Below are positions 55,187 through 64,000 of a stretch of 64,000 bases of DNA, one piece after another (positions within the stretch are counted from its first letter, which is position 1; every line of letters starts with the position of its first letter). Origin of the DNA: Lepas anatifera (lineage: Eukaryota; Arthropoda; Thecostraca; Lepadidae). Below the pieces are notes generated by a model. That model did not search any database and was not told where the DNA came from. It was given only the letters and a program-made list of their open reading frames with translations. Location: positions 658,001 to 722,000 of the forward strand of contig JAOTON010002228.1 of NCBI GenBank assembly GCA_034440635.1, written 5' to 3'. A program made the translations under genes and the position numbers.

Positions 55187-55813
55187 TGTTATAGCGACGG
55201 TAATTGTTGTAACGGCTACTGTGTGCGTGTTGACTCGGTAGCCTAATGGATAGAGCACTCGGCTCTTGTATGGGCACCCCGAGTTCGATTCTTGGTGTCG
55301 GCGCGGCTTTTGCGCGCGCTTTTCTGTGTCATGTGACCTGGATCACGTGACCGTGAGGTGACGCCAGGCATGTGCTGGCGGCGGAGGGCGCAGTCGCCTC
55401 AACGCAGCGCTACAGGTAGGACCTCCAGCGGGGCCCTGCCCACACCTCCCACGGTAGGTACCTCGAACCCTTCGAGTACCGGTCCCTCCCCGCACGGTAC
55501 CTCGAAACCTTCGAGTACCGGTCCCTGCCTCGCGGTACCTCGAACCCTTCGAGTACCGGTCCCTCCCCGCACGGTGCCTCGAACCCTTCGAGTACCTGCC
55601 TTCCCTCCCCTGTGCCCCCATTGATTGAGCGCCCTACCTGTAAGTAACGCTTGGTTACCACACGTGTTTTCGGGTGTAGCTGCCGGTGCCATAGTTTGAT
55701 TTAGTTTCCGCCGGTGTGTTATGTATGTGCTTGTGTGTTTCCATTTAGACAAATAGACCCGTTCGTTTTCAAAATACCTTTCTTATACGCAGCATCGTAT
55801 ACAAACGTAACAC
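55187..55813 (+). mobile_element. Insertion in U0 with tRNA-like head and 39-bp repeats
   Basis: Units U1 and U2 lack this segment between TTTTCTAT and the CTAATAGTTT phrase. It contains a tRNA-like head at 55233-55303 with A box TAGCCTAATGG, B box GAGTTCGATTC and a CTTGTAT loop suggesting tRNA-Thr(TGT). A tandem array follows. It is probably a SINE-like insert; no clean TSD was found. Confidence 0.6.
55455..55605 (+). repeat. 39-bp tandem array, four copies, each a hairpin
   Basis: The unit includes GGTACCTCGAACCCTTCGAG then TACCGGTCCCTCC. Spacing 39, 38, 39. Each copy folds by pairing TCGAA with TTCGA and GGTAC with GTACC around CCC. Confidence 0.92.
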
Positions 55814-56049
55814 TATGTACCTCTAATAGTTTAAGAGTAATAGGCCCAAGTCTATAACAGTTACAAAATTTCATTTGGAAGCAAGAAAAATCCGTCTTAA
55901 CATTGTAAATATCTGTCGGAGAATAAAATTCGCATGTGCTCAGAGGTTCCTCCACTTGAGAGATGCTCAAGTATTTAAAATAGCCACAATTTTGTTCTTG
56001 AAAATGCAAGTTTTCAAAATGCGATGTTTTCGGCCGATGCCTAGGGGAG

Positions 56050-56640
56050 GAAAACGATCCGCAGCGAGGCCGCGGGGGTGTCCGCGAGTGAAGCTCGCGG
56101 ACTGGAACCAGAGGAGGCGCGGGCAACCGCAGCCGACGAAGGCGTACCGTTGCACCGCAGGTTAGGTGCGCCGCAGGCCGGCTAGCTGCATAGGGAAAAA
56201 GTTAGGTAAGGTTCAGTTATGTCATGACAGCTTCGAATATTGCGGCGAAGCCGCGGGGGTGTCTGCAAATGAAACTCACGGGCCGGAGCCTAAGGAGGCG
56301 CGGCGCAGCCGCAGCCGACGAAGGCGTAGCTATGCACTGCAGGTTAGGGAGGCACCTAACCGCAGGTTATGTGCGCCGCGGGCTGGTTTGCTGCATAGGG
56401 ACAAGGTTGGCTAAGGTTTGGTTATGTCATGACAGCTTCGAACAGAGCGGCGAAGCCGCGCGGGTTTCCGCGAGTGAAACTCGCGGACCGGAGCCTGAGG
56501 AGGCGCGGCGGAGCCGCAGCCGACGACGGCGTAGCGATGCACTGCAGGTTAGGGAGGCACCTAACCGCAGGTTAGGTGCGCAGCAGGCCGGTTTGCTGCA
56601 TAGGGACAAGGTTAGGTAAGGTTCGGTTATGTCATGACAG
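56050..56640 (+). repeat. GNA-hairpin repeat block in U0, three copies of ~205 bp
   Basis: Each copy has GCGGC-GAA-GCCGC, CGCGAGT-GAA-ACTCGCG, GCCT-GAGG-AGGC, GCGGC-GCA-GCCGC, GCGTAGC and CCTAACC-GCA-GGTTAGG (or parts of these), ending in GGTTATGTCATGACAGCTTC. Confidence 0.9.
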
Positions 56641-56899
56641 CTTCGCTCAGGGAAATGTCATTGAGGGACCTTGGAGCGACGGGAAAGCTAACTTTTAAGG
56701 GGTTGGGGATAACGACGCACGAACTGCTGAAGTTTTATGCTGGATGGTCAAGGATAAATATGAGGTAGGGAAACCCTCCACATCAAGATAGGGTTTGTGT
56801 TTGGGGATCGCAACAGATAAATATGGTTCGGCTTGGTTTCCTCACAAGAGCTTTTTGCAACAAGCATAGTGGGCTCAGCGAAGCGAGCCAAGGCGCTTG

Positions 56900-58856
56900 T
56901 CTATAGTACTATTTGAGTAAAATGCGTCTGTGCGTCTGTCTGTCGCTCTGTCCGTCGTCTTTTGTTTTTTAGTTGATTGGGATTGGTTGCAGGTCAAACT
57001 AAAGGCGATATTGAGACGGAACTTTTGTAATCTGTCGGAAATTGATGTGGGGAGTGCCTTTGAGGGTTCTCAAGATCTGGTTGCAGATAGTTTGCACGTG
57101 GCACGTGCTCAAAATTGAACTGTTCCCCCAAGTAACTTAACATGGGAAATGGTCATGAAAAATATAAACACGGCAAAACGGGCGTCATTTTGTAAGCCGG
57201 TCCACAACGTCTTACTTTGGCCCATCTCGGAAAAAGTGTAGCAGAAGCGTGGCACAGGGTTTTTGGTATACAGTGGATGCAAATTAAAGTTTGCACGTGC
57301 TGCGTGACCAGCAGGGGGTGCGTTCTCCGAAATCGGGTTAGTCGTCTAAAATCACGGTTTTTTCCACATTGGTCGAAAATTAAGAGGGTTACGGGCTCCA
57401 AACTGACATAGACCAATGCAGCTCATAGATTTGTACGTTTTTATGCCCTTTTTCTATGAAAGCCTCCATTGAGAAGATAATTAATCATGAAAAACACGAA
57501 AAATTCGACAAAGAGATCAAAACCAAAATAGAGTCTGTATCTCGGGAACTATTAATGCGCTATGTGGGGTATCTGCAAGTCAGAGTTGTGTCCATGTACC
57601 GTCTATCCGATGCAGGAAAGACCCAGGCCATAGGTTGCACGTGCTGGTCACGAAGAGGTGTCAAACAGGTCACTGTCGATTTTTGGTTTTTGCGGTTTTT
57701 GGACTGTAACTTGGGAACGGTAAGCGATAAAGAGACGAAATAAGCCGCACGGTGTGCTCCGAGCAAAGGTGCATGTTTTTGTGTATTTACACCTAGCCAC
57801 TAAACACAATATCTTGGAAAATTACTCCAAAATATTAAAACCCTCTAATATTACAATTCAAAACGATCACACAATTTGTTCAAATTTTCTATGTTATAAT
57901 GTCTTTTAAATTCCGAAACATATATATTCGTAAACGATGGAAAAATACCTTCAATAATCTGGTTTTATTTTCTATGTAACTCTAATAGTTTCAGAGTAAT
58001 GTGCCAAAAAGTTAAACAGTTGCAAAATTTCCCTTCGAAGCACGGAAAATCCGTCTTAACACTGTAAAAATCCGTCTGAGAATAAAAGTCGCATGTGCTC
58101 AGGGTTTCCTCCACTTGAAAGATGTGCAAGGATTTCAAATGGCCACAATTTTGTTATTGAAAATGCAAGTTTTCGAAAAACGATGTTTTCGGCCGATGCC
58201 TAGGGGAGAAAAACGATACGCAGCGAAGCTGCAGGGTGTCCGCGAGAAAAACTCGCGGACGGGAGCCAGAGGAGGCGCGGCGCAGCCGCAGCCGACGAAG
58301 GCGTAGCGTTGCACCGCAGGTTAGGTGCACCGCAGGCCAGCTAGCTGCACAGGGACAAGGTTAGGTAAGGTTCGGTTATGTCATGACAACTTCGAACAGC
58401 GCGGCGAAGCCGCGGGGGTGTCTGCGAGTGAAACTTGCGGACTAGAGCCTGAGGAGGCACGGCGGAGCCGCAGCCGACGAAGGCGTAGCGTTGCACCGCA
58501 GGTTAGGGAGGCACCTAACCGCAGGTTAGGTGCCCCGCAGTCCGTTTTGCTGCAAAGAGACAAGGTTAGGTAGAGTTCGGTGATGTCATGACAGCTTTGC
58601 ACAGGGAAAGGTCATTGAGGGACCTTGGAGCGAAGGCAAAGCCAACCCTTAAGGGGTTGGGGATAACGACGCACAAACTGTTAAAGCTTTTATGCTGAAT
58701 GGGCAAAGATAAATATAAGGTAGGGGAAAACCCTCCAATTCAAGATAGGGTTTGTGTTTGGGGATTGCGACAGATGAATAGGGTTCCGCTTGGTTTCCTC
58801 ACAACAGCTTTTTGCACCAGGCTTAGCAGGCTCAGCGAAGCGAACCAAGGCGCTAG
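56900..58856 (+). mobile_element. Helitron-like unit U1
   Basis: Starts TCTATAGTACTATTTGAGTA immediately after U0 and ends in hairpin GGCTCAGCGAAGCGAACC (58829-58846), AAGGCG, CTAG (58853-58856), then T. 1957 bp. The hairpin repeat block at about 58210-58610 holds two copies. One hairpin reads GCAGC-GAA-GCTGC (58220-58232), a paired change against GCGGC/GCCGC in the other units. Confidence 0.85.
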
Positions 58857-60962
58857 TCCGCCTTACTATTTGAGTAACGTGCGTCTGTGTATCTCTCCGT
58901 CTGTCGTCTTTTGTATTTTAGTTGATTGGGATTAGCTGCAGGTCAAACAAAAAGCGATATTGAGCGAATCTTCTTGTAATGTGTCGGAAAATGTTGTGGG
59001 GAGTGCCTTTGAGGGGTCTCAAGTTCTGATTGCAAATAGCTTGCACGTTGCACGCGCTCAAAGTTGAAATTTTCTCCCCATTGACTTAACATGGGAAACG
59101 GCGATGAAAAATACACACCGGCAAACCGGGCGTCATTTTGTAAGCCGGTCCACAACGTCTCACTTTGGCCCATCTCGGAAAAAGTGTAGCAGAAGCGTGG
59201 CACAGGGTTTTTGGTATACAGTGGATGCAAATTAAAGTTTGGACGTGCTGCGTGACCAGCAGGGGGTGCGTTCTCCGAAATCGGGTTAGTCGTCTAAAAT
59301 CACGGTTTTTTCCACATTGGTCGAAAATTAAGAGGGGTACGGGCTCCAAACTGGCATAGACCAATGCAGCTCTTAGATTTGTACGTTTTTATGCCCTTTT
59401 TCTATGAAAGCCTCCATTGAGAAGATAATTCATCATGAAAAACACGAAAAAATTCGACAAAAAGATCAAAACCAAAATAGGGTCTGTATCTCGGGAACTA
59501 TTGATGCGCCATGTGGGGTATCTGCAAGTCAGACTTGTGTCCATGTACCGTCTATCCGATGCAGGAAAGACCCAGGCCATAGGTTGCACGTGCTGGTCAC
59601 GAAGAGGTGTCAAACAGGTCACTGTCGATTTTTGGGTTTTGCGGTTTTTCGACTGTAACTTGGGAACGGTTAGTGATAATAAGACTAAATAAGACGCACG
59701 GTGTGGTCCGAGCAAAGGCACATCCTTTTTGTATTTACACCTAGCCACTAAACACAATATCTTAGAAAATTACTTCAAAAGATTAAAGTGCTCTAAAATT
59801 ACAATTCAAAACGGTCACACAATTTGTTCAAATTTTCTATGTTTTAATCACTTTTAAATTACGCAACATATATATTCGTAAATGATGGAAAAATACCTTA
59901 AATTATCTGGTTTTATTTTCTATGTAACCGTAATAGTTTCAGAGTAGTGTGCAAAAGTGTTAAACAGTTGCAAAATTTCCCTTAGAAGCACAGAAAATGC
60001 GTCTTAAAATTGTAAATATCCGTCGGGGAATAAAAGCCGCATGTGCTCAGGGGGTCTTTCGCTTGAAAGATGTGCAAAGATTTCGAATAGCCACTATTTT
60101 GTTATTAAAAATGCAAGTTTTCGAAATACAATGTTTTTGGCCGATGCCTAGGGGAGGGAAACAATCCGCGGCGAAGCCGCGGGGGTGTCCGCGAGTGAAA
60201 CTCGCACCCCGGACCCTGAGGAGGCGCGGCGCAGCCGCAGCCAACGAGGAAGTAGCGTTGCACCGCAGGTTAGGGAGACACCTAATTGTAGGTTAGGTGC
60301 GCCACAGGCCGGCTAGCTGCATAGAGAGAAGTTTAAGTAAGGTTCGGTTATGTCATGACAGCGTCGAACAGTGCGGCAAAGCCGCGGGGGTGTGCGTGAG
60401 TGAAACTCGCGGACCGGGGCCTGACGAGGAGTGGGGCAGCCGCAGCCGACGAGGGCGTAGCGTTGCAAAGCAGGTTAGGGAGGCACCTAACTGCAGGTTA
60501 GGTCCGCGGCAGGCCGGCTAGGTGCATAGGGACAAGCTTAGGTAAGGTTCAGGTATGTCATGACAGTTTCGAACGGCGCGGCGAAGCCGCGGTGGTGTCT
60601 CCGAGTGAAACTCGCGGACCGGAGCCTGAGGAGGCGCAGCGCAGCAGCAGGTGACGAAGGCGTAGCGTTGTACCACAGGTTAGGGAGGTACCTAACCGCA
60701 GGTTAGGTGCGCCTCGGGCCGGCTCGCTGCATAGAAACAAAGTTAGGTAAGGTTCGTTTATGTCATGACAGCTTGGGACAGGGAAAGGTCATTGAGGGAC
60801 TTTGGAGCAACGGGAAAGCCAAATTTTAAGGGGTTGGAGATAACGACGCACAAAATGCTGAGGTTTATTGCTTTTAACTTTTTATATGGTTCGGCTTGGT
60901 TTCCTCACAACAACTTTTTGCAACAGGGGTAGTGGGCTCAGCGAAGCGAGCCAAGGCGCTAG
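58857..60962 (+). mobile_element. Helitron-like unit U2
   Basis: Starts TCCGCCTTACTATTTGAGTA directly after CTAG of U1. The terminal hairpin is at 60935-60952 and CTAG at 60959-60962. 2106 bp, with three hairpin-repeat copies (about 60165-60780). No coding capacity. Confidence 0.87.
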
Positions 60963-62050
60963 TCCGCCTTACTATTTGAGTAACGTGCGTCTGTGGATCT
61001 GTCTGTGTGTCTGTCTGTCTGTCCGTCGTCTTTTTTTAGTTGATTGGGATTTGCTGCAGGTCAAACTAAAGGCAAAATTGAGACAAAACTTTTTCTAATG
61101 TGTCGGAAAATGTTGTGGAAAATGCCTTTGAGGGGTCTCAAGTTCTGGTTCCAGATAGTTTGCACGTGGCACGTGCTTAAAGTTGATCCTTTTATCCCAT
61201 TGACTTAACATAGGAAACGGCGATTAAAAATACAAACACGGGAAAACGGGCATCGTTTGGTAAACTGGTCCAAAACTTCCCATTTTGGCCCATCTGGACA
61301 AAAGTGTGCCCAAAACGTGGCACAGGGTTTTTGCTAGACAGCGCATGCAGATTAAAGTTTGCACGTGCTGCGTGACTAGCAGGGTGTGCGTTCCCCGGAA
61401 TGGGGGTAGTCGTATAAAATCACAGCTTTTTCGACAGTGCTTAGAAAATAAGAGGGGTACGGACTTGAAACTGGCACCGATCGATACAGCTCAGAGATTG
61501 GCACGTTTTGGCACCCTTTTTGTAAAAAAACTCCGATGAAATCAATCATGAAAAACACGAAAGATTCGACAAAACGGAGTCTGTATCTCAGAAACTGTTG
61601 ATGCGTGACGTGGGGTATCTGCGAGTCGAAGTTGTGTCTATGTACCGTCTATCCGATGCAGGAAAGACCCAGACCGTAGGTTGCACGTGCTGGTCACGAA
61701 GTTGTGTCAAACAGGTCACTGTCGATTTTTGGGTTTTGCAGTTTTTTTACTGTAACTTGGGAACGGTTAGAGATAAAGAGAGAAAATAAGACGCACGGTG
61801 TGGTCCAATGAAAGGTGCATCTTTTTTGTATTCACACCTAGCCACTAAACACAATATCTTAGAAAATTACTCCAAAAGATTAAAGTGCTTTAAAATTACA
61901 ATTCAAAACGGCAACATAATTTGTTCAAATTTTCTATGTTTTAATGACTGTTAAATTCGAAAACATATACCATCGTAAACAATAGAAAAATACCTTCAAT
62001 GATCTGGTTTAATTTTCTATTTAACCCTAATAGCGTCAGAGTAATGGTTA
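60963..62050 (+). mobile_element. Helitron-like unit U3, interrupted
   Basis: Has the same TCCGCCTTACTATTTGAGTA start as U2 and the same body up to a GTCAGAGTAATGG phrase. It is then cut by the 3' end of the minus-strand LINE. The hairpin block and CTAG end should lie beyond the LINE, outside the window. Confidence 0.82.
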
Positions 62051-62683
62051 TTTGGGCTTAAGGGGCGCACCAGCCTGGCAAGGCCATATAGCGCCCAAAA
62101 CAGTACAGTCGCTAAAAGTGTTCCATCTGGAACAAGAAGAACGCCTGATTCAGAGACTCATTACCCCTTTCGGTGTCAATACCTCGCTGTGCGGGTGAAT
62201 GGCAAAGCAAACAGAGAAGCGCACACACTACTAACATCAATCCCTCCTGTACTGAAAAAACCGACACCCCACAAGATCCACCAGGTAACGCTGCGCAGAG
62301 AGCGCCCGGCACGAGGCGTCGGGGCGTCAGTTCCGACGCCCACTCCGTACCCCCGGACCCAGGGGGCCCGGGAGTACGGGGAGTCCCTGAGTCCGCCCGG
62401 GCGCCCAGCAAACAGCTGGGAACCCAGGCGGACTCCCCCTGCGCTGCCCTCCTACGGAAGACGAGCGCAAGCCACATTTTCATGTGATCCACGCCCGCCC
62501 TCCGCCGGACGGCAGTGTAGTCCCAGCACGGGGCGTGAGACTCCACAGGGGGAGTCGGGCGCTCCGCGCCAGGCAGCCCTCCGCGCAGCGTCACCCGGAG
62601 GACCCCCAGGGTATGTGCACAAGGCATTAGGCTACAGTGTGCCAAACAGTGTTCATCTGAGATCCTCACAGAGCATCTTGTGC

Positions 62684-63457
62684 TTAACCAGGGTCATAGA
62701 TGATTCTAAAATTGATGGCCTTCAGGAAAGTCAGCACTTGTTCGATCAAACGGGAGTCGCGACCAACCATCTCTGACATAGCAAAAGGCTCCTGTCTCTC
62801 GCCAAAGTGTGTGGTTCTCTCTCCGTTATACCCAGGGCAGGACGTCAGCACGTGCCTGACTGACAAGGGTGCACCGCAACGCAGGCAGGGCGGCCTCGCT
62901 TCCCCACAAAGGAGGTAACGATGGGTGGCCAATGTATGGCCGGTACGTAATCTGCAGAGGGCCACCTCCTCTCGCCGACATCGGCGCGATGCACACTGCC
63001 ACTCACCGAGTTCAGGCTTTATCTCGAACAGCTTGCTGCTCGCAAGCACCTCCCATGACTGCTGCCAGGCCTTGCGGAGGTGATACAATAGATGGGGGAA
63101 CAAGTCCCTGGCCGGGATTGGAAGTCGACGTGAACATGTTCTTTCCGCTGCACGCTTTGCCGCCGTATCTGCTGCCTCATTGCCTCCTATTCCTACATGG
63201 CTGGGTATCCAACACACCTGAATCTTCTTTTGATTTTTCCCTAATCGTGAGATGTGTAGGCGTATCTTACGCACAAGACCATCGCTCGGGTTGAAGATGT
63301 TTAATGCCTGCACGCTGCTGAGTGAGTCGGTAAAAATTACGAAACGATTCTCTTCACACGTTTCAATATAACATAGAGCTTTTGAAATCGCGATCAATTC
63401 AGATGTGAACACCGATGCATACGATGGAAGCGAAAAGGTTCTGGTCGTGGGGCCCAC
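62684..63457 (-). pseudogene. LINE RNase H and C-terminal Cys/His domain
   Basis: The frame has SELIAISKALCYIE (catalytic Glu), VIFTDSLSSVQAL (catalytic Asp) and VCWIPSHVGIGGNEAADTAA (H...N.AAD motif). These make a nearly complete RNase H except for the first Asp, which lies in a different frame just upstream. It is followed by LGEWQCASRRCRREEVALCR, RLRTGHTLATHRYLL, and CLRCGAPLSVRHVLTSC, the I-group knuckle, then a stop. This 257-codon stretch is intact and looks younger than the copy at 24 kb. The body is related to the fragment at 22040-22340 by domain type. Confidence 0.9.
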
Positions 63458-63561
63458 AACAAAAGAGCATCCTACCCCAGCTCTCGTCTTCGACCCATCT
63501 GTGAATATTTTTACATATTCACTGTAATGTGAAATGTGATCTTAGGCTAGAGCATTCATTT

Positions 63562-63995
63562 TTACCGGGGGACACTAGATTTCGCGTAACCAGCAAGAGA
63601 TGAGTCTGTCTCAGTTTCCGCAATCTGCCAAGGTGGGATTTCGGACGGTTCGTTAAGGGCAATCATTCGCCGTTGGACTCCACTTTCCAATGCCAAATTT
63701 CGCGCACGAACACAGAAAGGCAATCCCCTGTGAAGGTCATCAAAAAGCTGCACAACTCGGCGCGAAAAGACCATCTTATATGTTGGGTGGCTCGGAAGTT
63801 GTGCCAGATTGTATGCGTACCTCTGGCCAAGAAGGCGACGCCGCATCGCCAGTGGAGGTTCATTCGCTTCGACAAGCAGGCTGCTTGTCGGTGTGGTGCG
63901 AAAATCACCTGTAGCGATACGAACAGCACTATGGTGGATGGTATCCAAGCAGCGCTTCGCGGAGTCAGACGCCGAATCGTACACAAAACAAGCAT
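63562..63995 (-). pseudogene. LINE RT C-terminal (thumb/connection) region
   Basis: The frame 63984-63562 gives KRCLDTIHHSAVRIATGDFR and TPTSSLLVEANEPPLAMRRR, the conserved connection between RT and RNase H in I-group LINEs (typically LD..H..A+R...G.....P...L..E....PL..RR). The RT catalytic core should lie to the right of the window. There is a frame break between this frame and the RNase H frame near 63460-63560. Confidence 0.85.
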
Positions 63996-64000
63996 AGTCT

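Larger units (their letters stand above)
54125..56899 (+). mobile_element. Helitron-like unit U0
   Basis: The 5' end TCCGCCCTGCTATTTGAGTA follows an A. Next come GTGCGTCTGTCTGTC-type repeats, about 1.1 kb of non-coding body, and a GC-rich region of ~205-bp repeats (56050-56640). The 3' end has hairpin GGCTCAGCGAAGCGAGCC (56872-56889) and then AAGGCGCTTG, a mutated CTAG terminus, next to a T. It lacks target duplications and Rep/helicase coding, so it is a non-autonomous rolling-circle element. It is 0.6-0.8 kb longer than its neighbours because of an insertion at about 55187-55813. Confidence 0.8.
62051..64000 (-). mobile_element. RNase H-bearing LINE (I group), 3' half, runs off the window
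   Basis: Minus strand, with its 3' end at about 62051 against U3. The part inside the window holds the region before RNase H, the RNase H, the Cys/His tail and a 0.6 kb 3' untranslated region (62051-62683). The 185-codon frame in that untranslated region is not supported as a gene. Confidence 0.85.

Noticed and set aside
55233..55303. Functional tRNA-Thr gene
   Set aside because: The cloverleaf is imperfect and it lies within an insertion in a Helitron unit; treated as a tRNA-derived head.
56166..56619. Arg/Ala-rich frames in the hairpin blocks
   Set aside because: By-products of GC-rich tandem hairpin repeats.
57456..57766. Frames conserved between Helitron units (also 59389-59757, 54693-54947)
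   Set aside because: Conservation follows the repeat as a whole. Frames shift and stop differently in each unit, so no protein constraint is apparent.
62112..62669. 185-codon minus-strand frame
   Set aside because: Lies in the 3' untranslated region of a LINE; no domain or conservation seen.

Overview
This window reads as nuclear DNA from an animal, most likely a non-model arthropod. The elements present are Penelope-like, CR1/L2-type, I-type and Tx1/L1-type retroelements, plus Transib, hAT, piggyBac-like and Helitron DNA transposons. (TA)n tracts and TTAGG-like GGTTAGGT strings are common. I could not identify the species. I see no bacterial operons, no rRNA and no convincing intact host gene. 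Almost all recognisable coding sequence belongs to decayed transposable elements (TEs). The window works as a nested record of insertions.

Layout, left to right. 1-7.6 kb: gene-poor sequence with one TTAA-flanked piggyBac-like MITE (1155-2179) and one smaller MITE. 7.6-17.2 kb: a cluster of four Penelope-like elements (PLEs) with GIY-YIG endonuclease and YVDD reverse transcriptase (RT) remnants. Each is bounded by (TA)n, and they carry five hammerhead-ribozyme-like motifs. A tRNA-Arg-derived SINE with perfect target duplications, a 3.6 kb TIR element and a 37-bp micro-palindrome with an 8-bp duplication are nested in them. 17.5-19.3 kb: a complete non-autonomous hAT with a perfect 8-bp target-site duplication (TSD). 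21.5 kb: a 161-bp near-perfect foldback. 24-28.5 kb: an I-type LINE (minus strand) split by a second TTAA element. 29.5-36.5 kb: a long inverted repeat with a nearly intact CR1/L2-group LINE at its centre. 36.7-39.4 kb: three short tandem arrays, two of them with a 37-bp period. 40.7-42.3 kb: a Tx1/L1-type LINE split by a third TTAA element.

44.2-54.0 kb is bracketed by inward-facing terminal inverted repeats (TIRs). Inside are a ~327-bp tandem array, a GC-rich satellite (65-bp monomer, 320-bp higher-order unit) and a Transib element (50084-52552). The Transib ends look like V(D)J recombination signals: heptamer, exactly 23-bp spacer, nonamer-like block, and a CGGCG target duplication. 54.1-62.0 kb is a head-to-tail array of four Helitron-like units (5' TC, 3' hairpin then CTAG) whose 3' halves are packed with GNA-triloop hairpins. 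62-64 kb is the 3' half of another RNase H-bearing LINE that runs off the right edge.

Most notable: (1) the Transib/RAG-like element; (2) hammerhead-like motifs in which the core C3-G8 pair is replaced in every copy by U3-A8; (3) the tandem Helitrons with GNA hairpins; (4) TTAA elements whose terminal motif changes together at three positions while the spacer is kept, and whose interiors are dense in AGGTCA half-sites.
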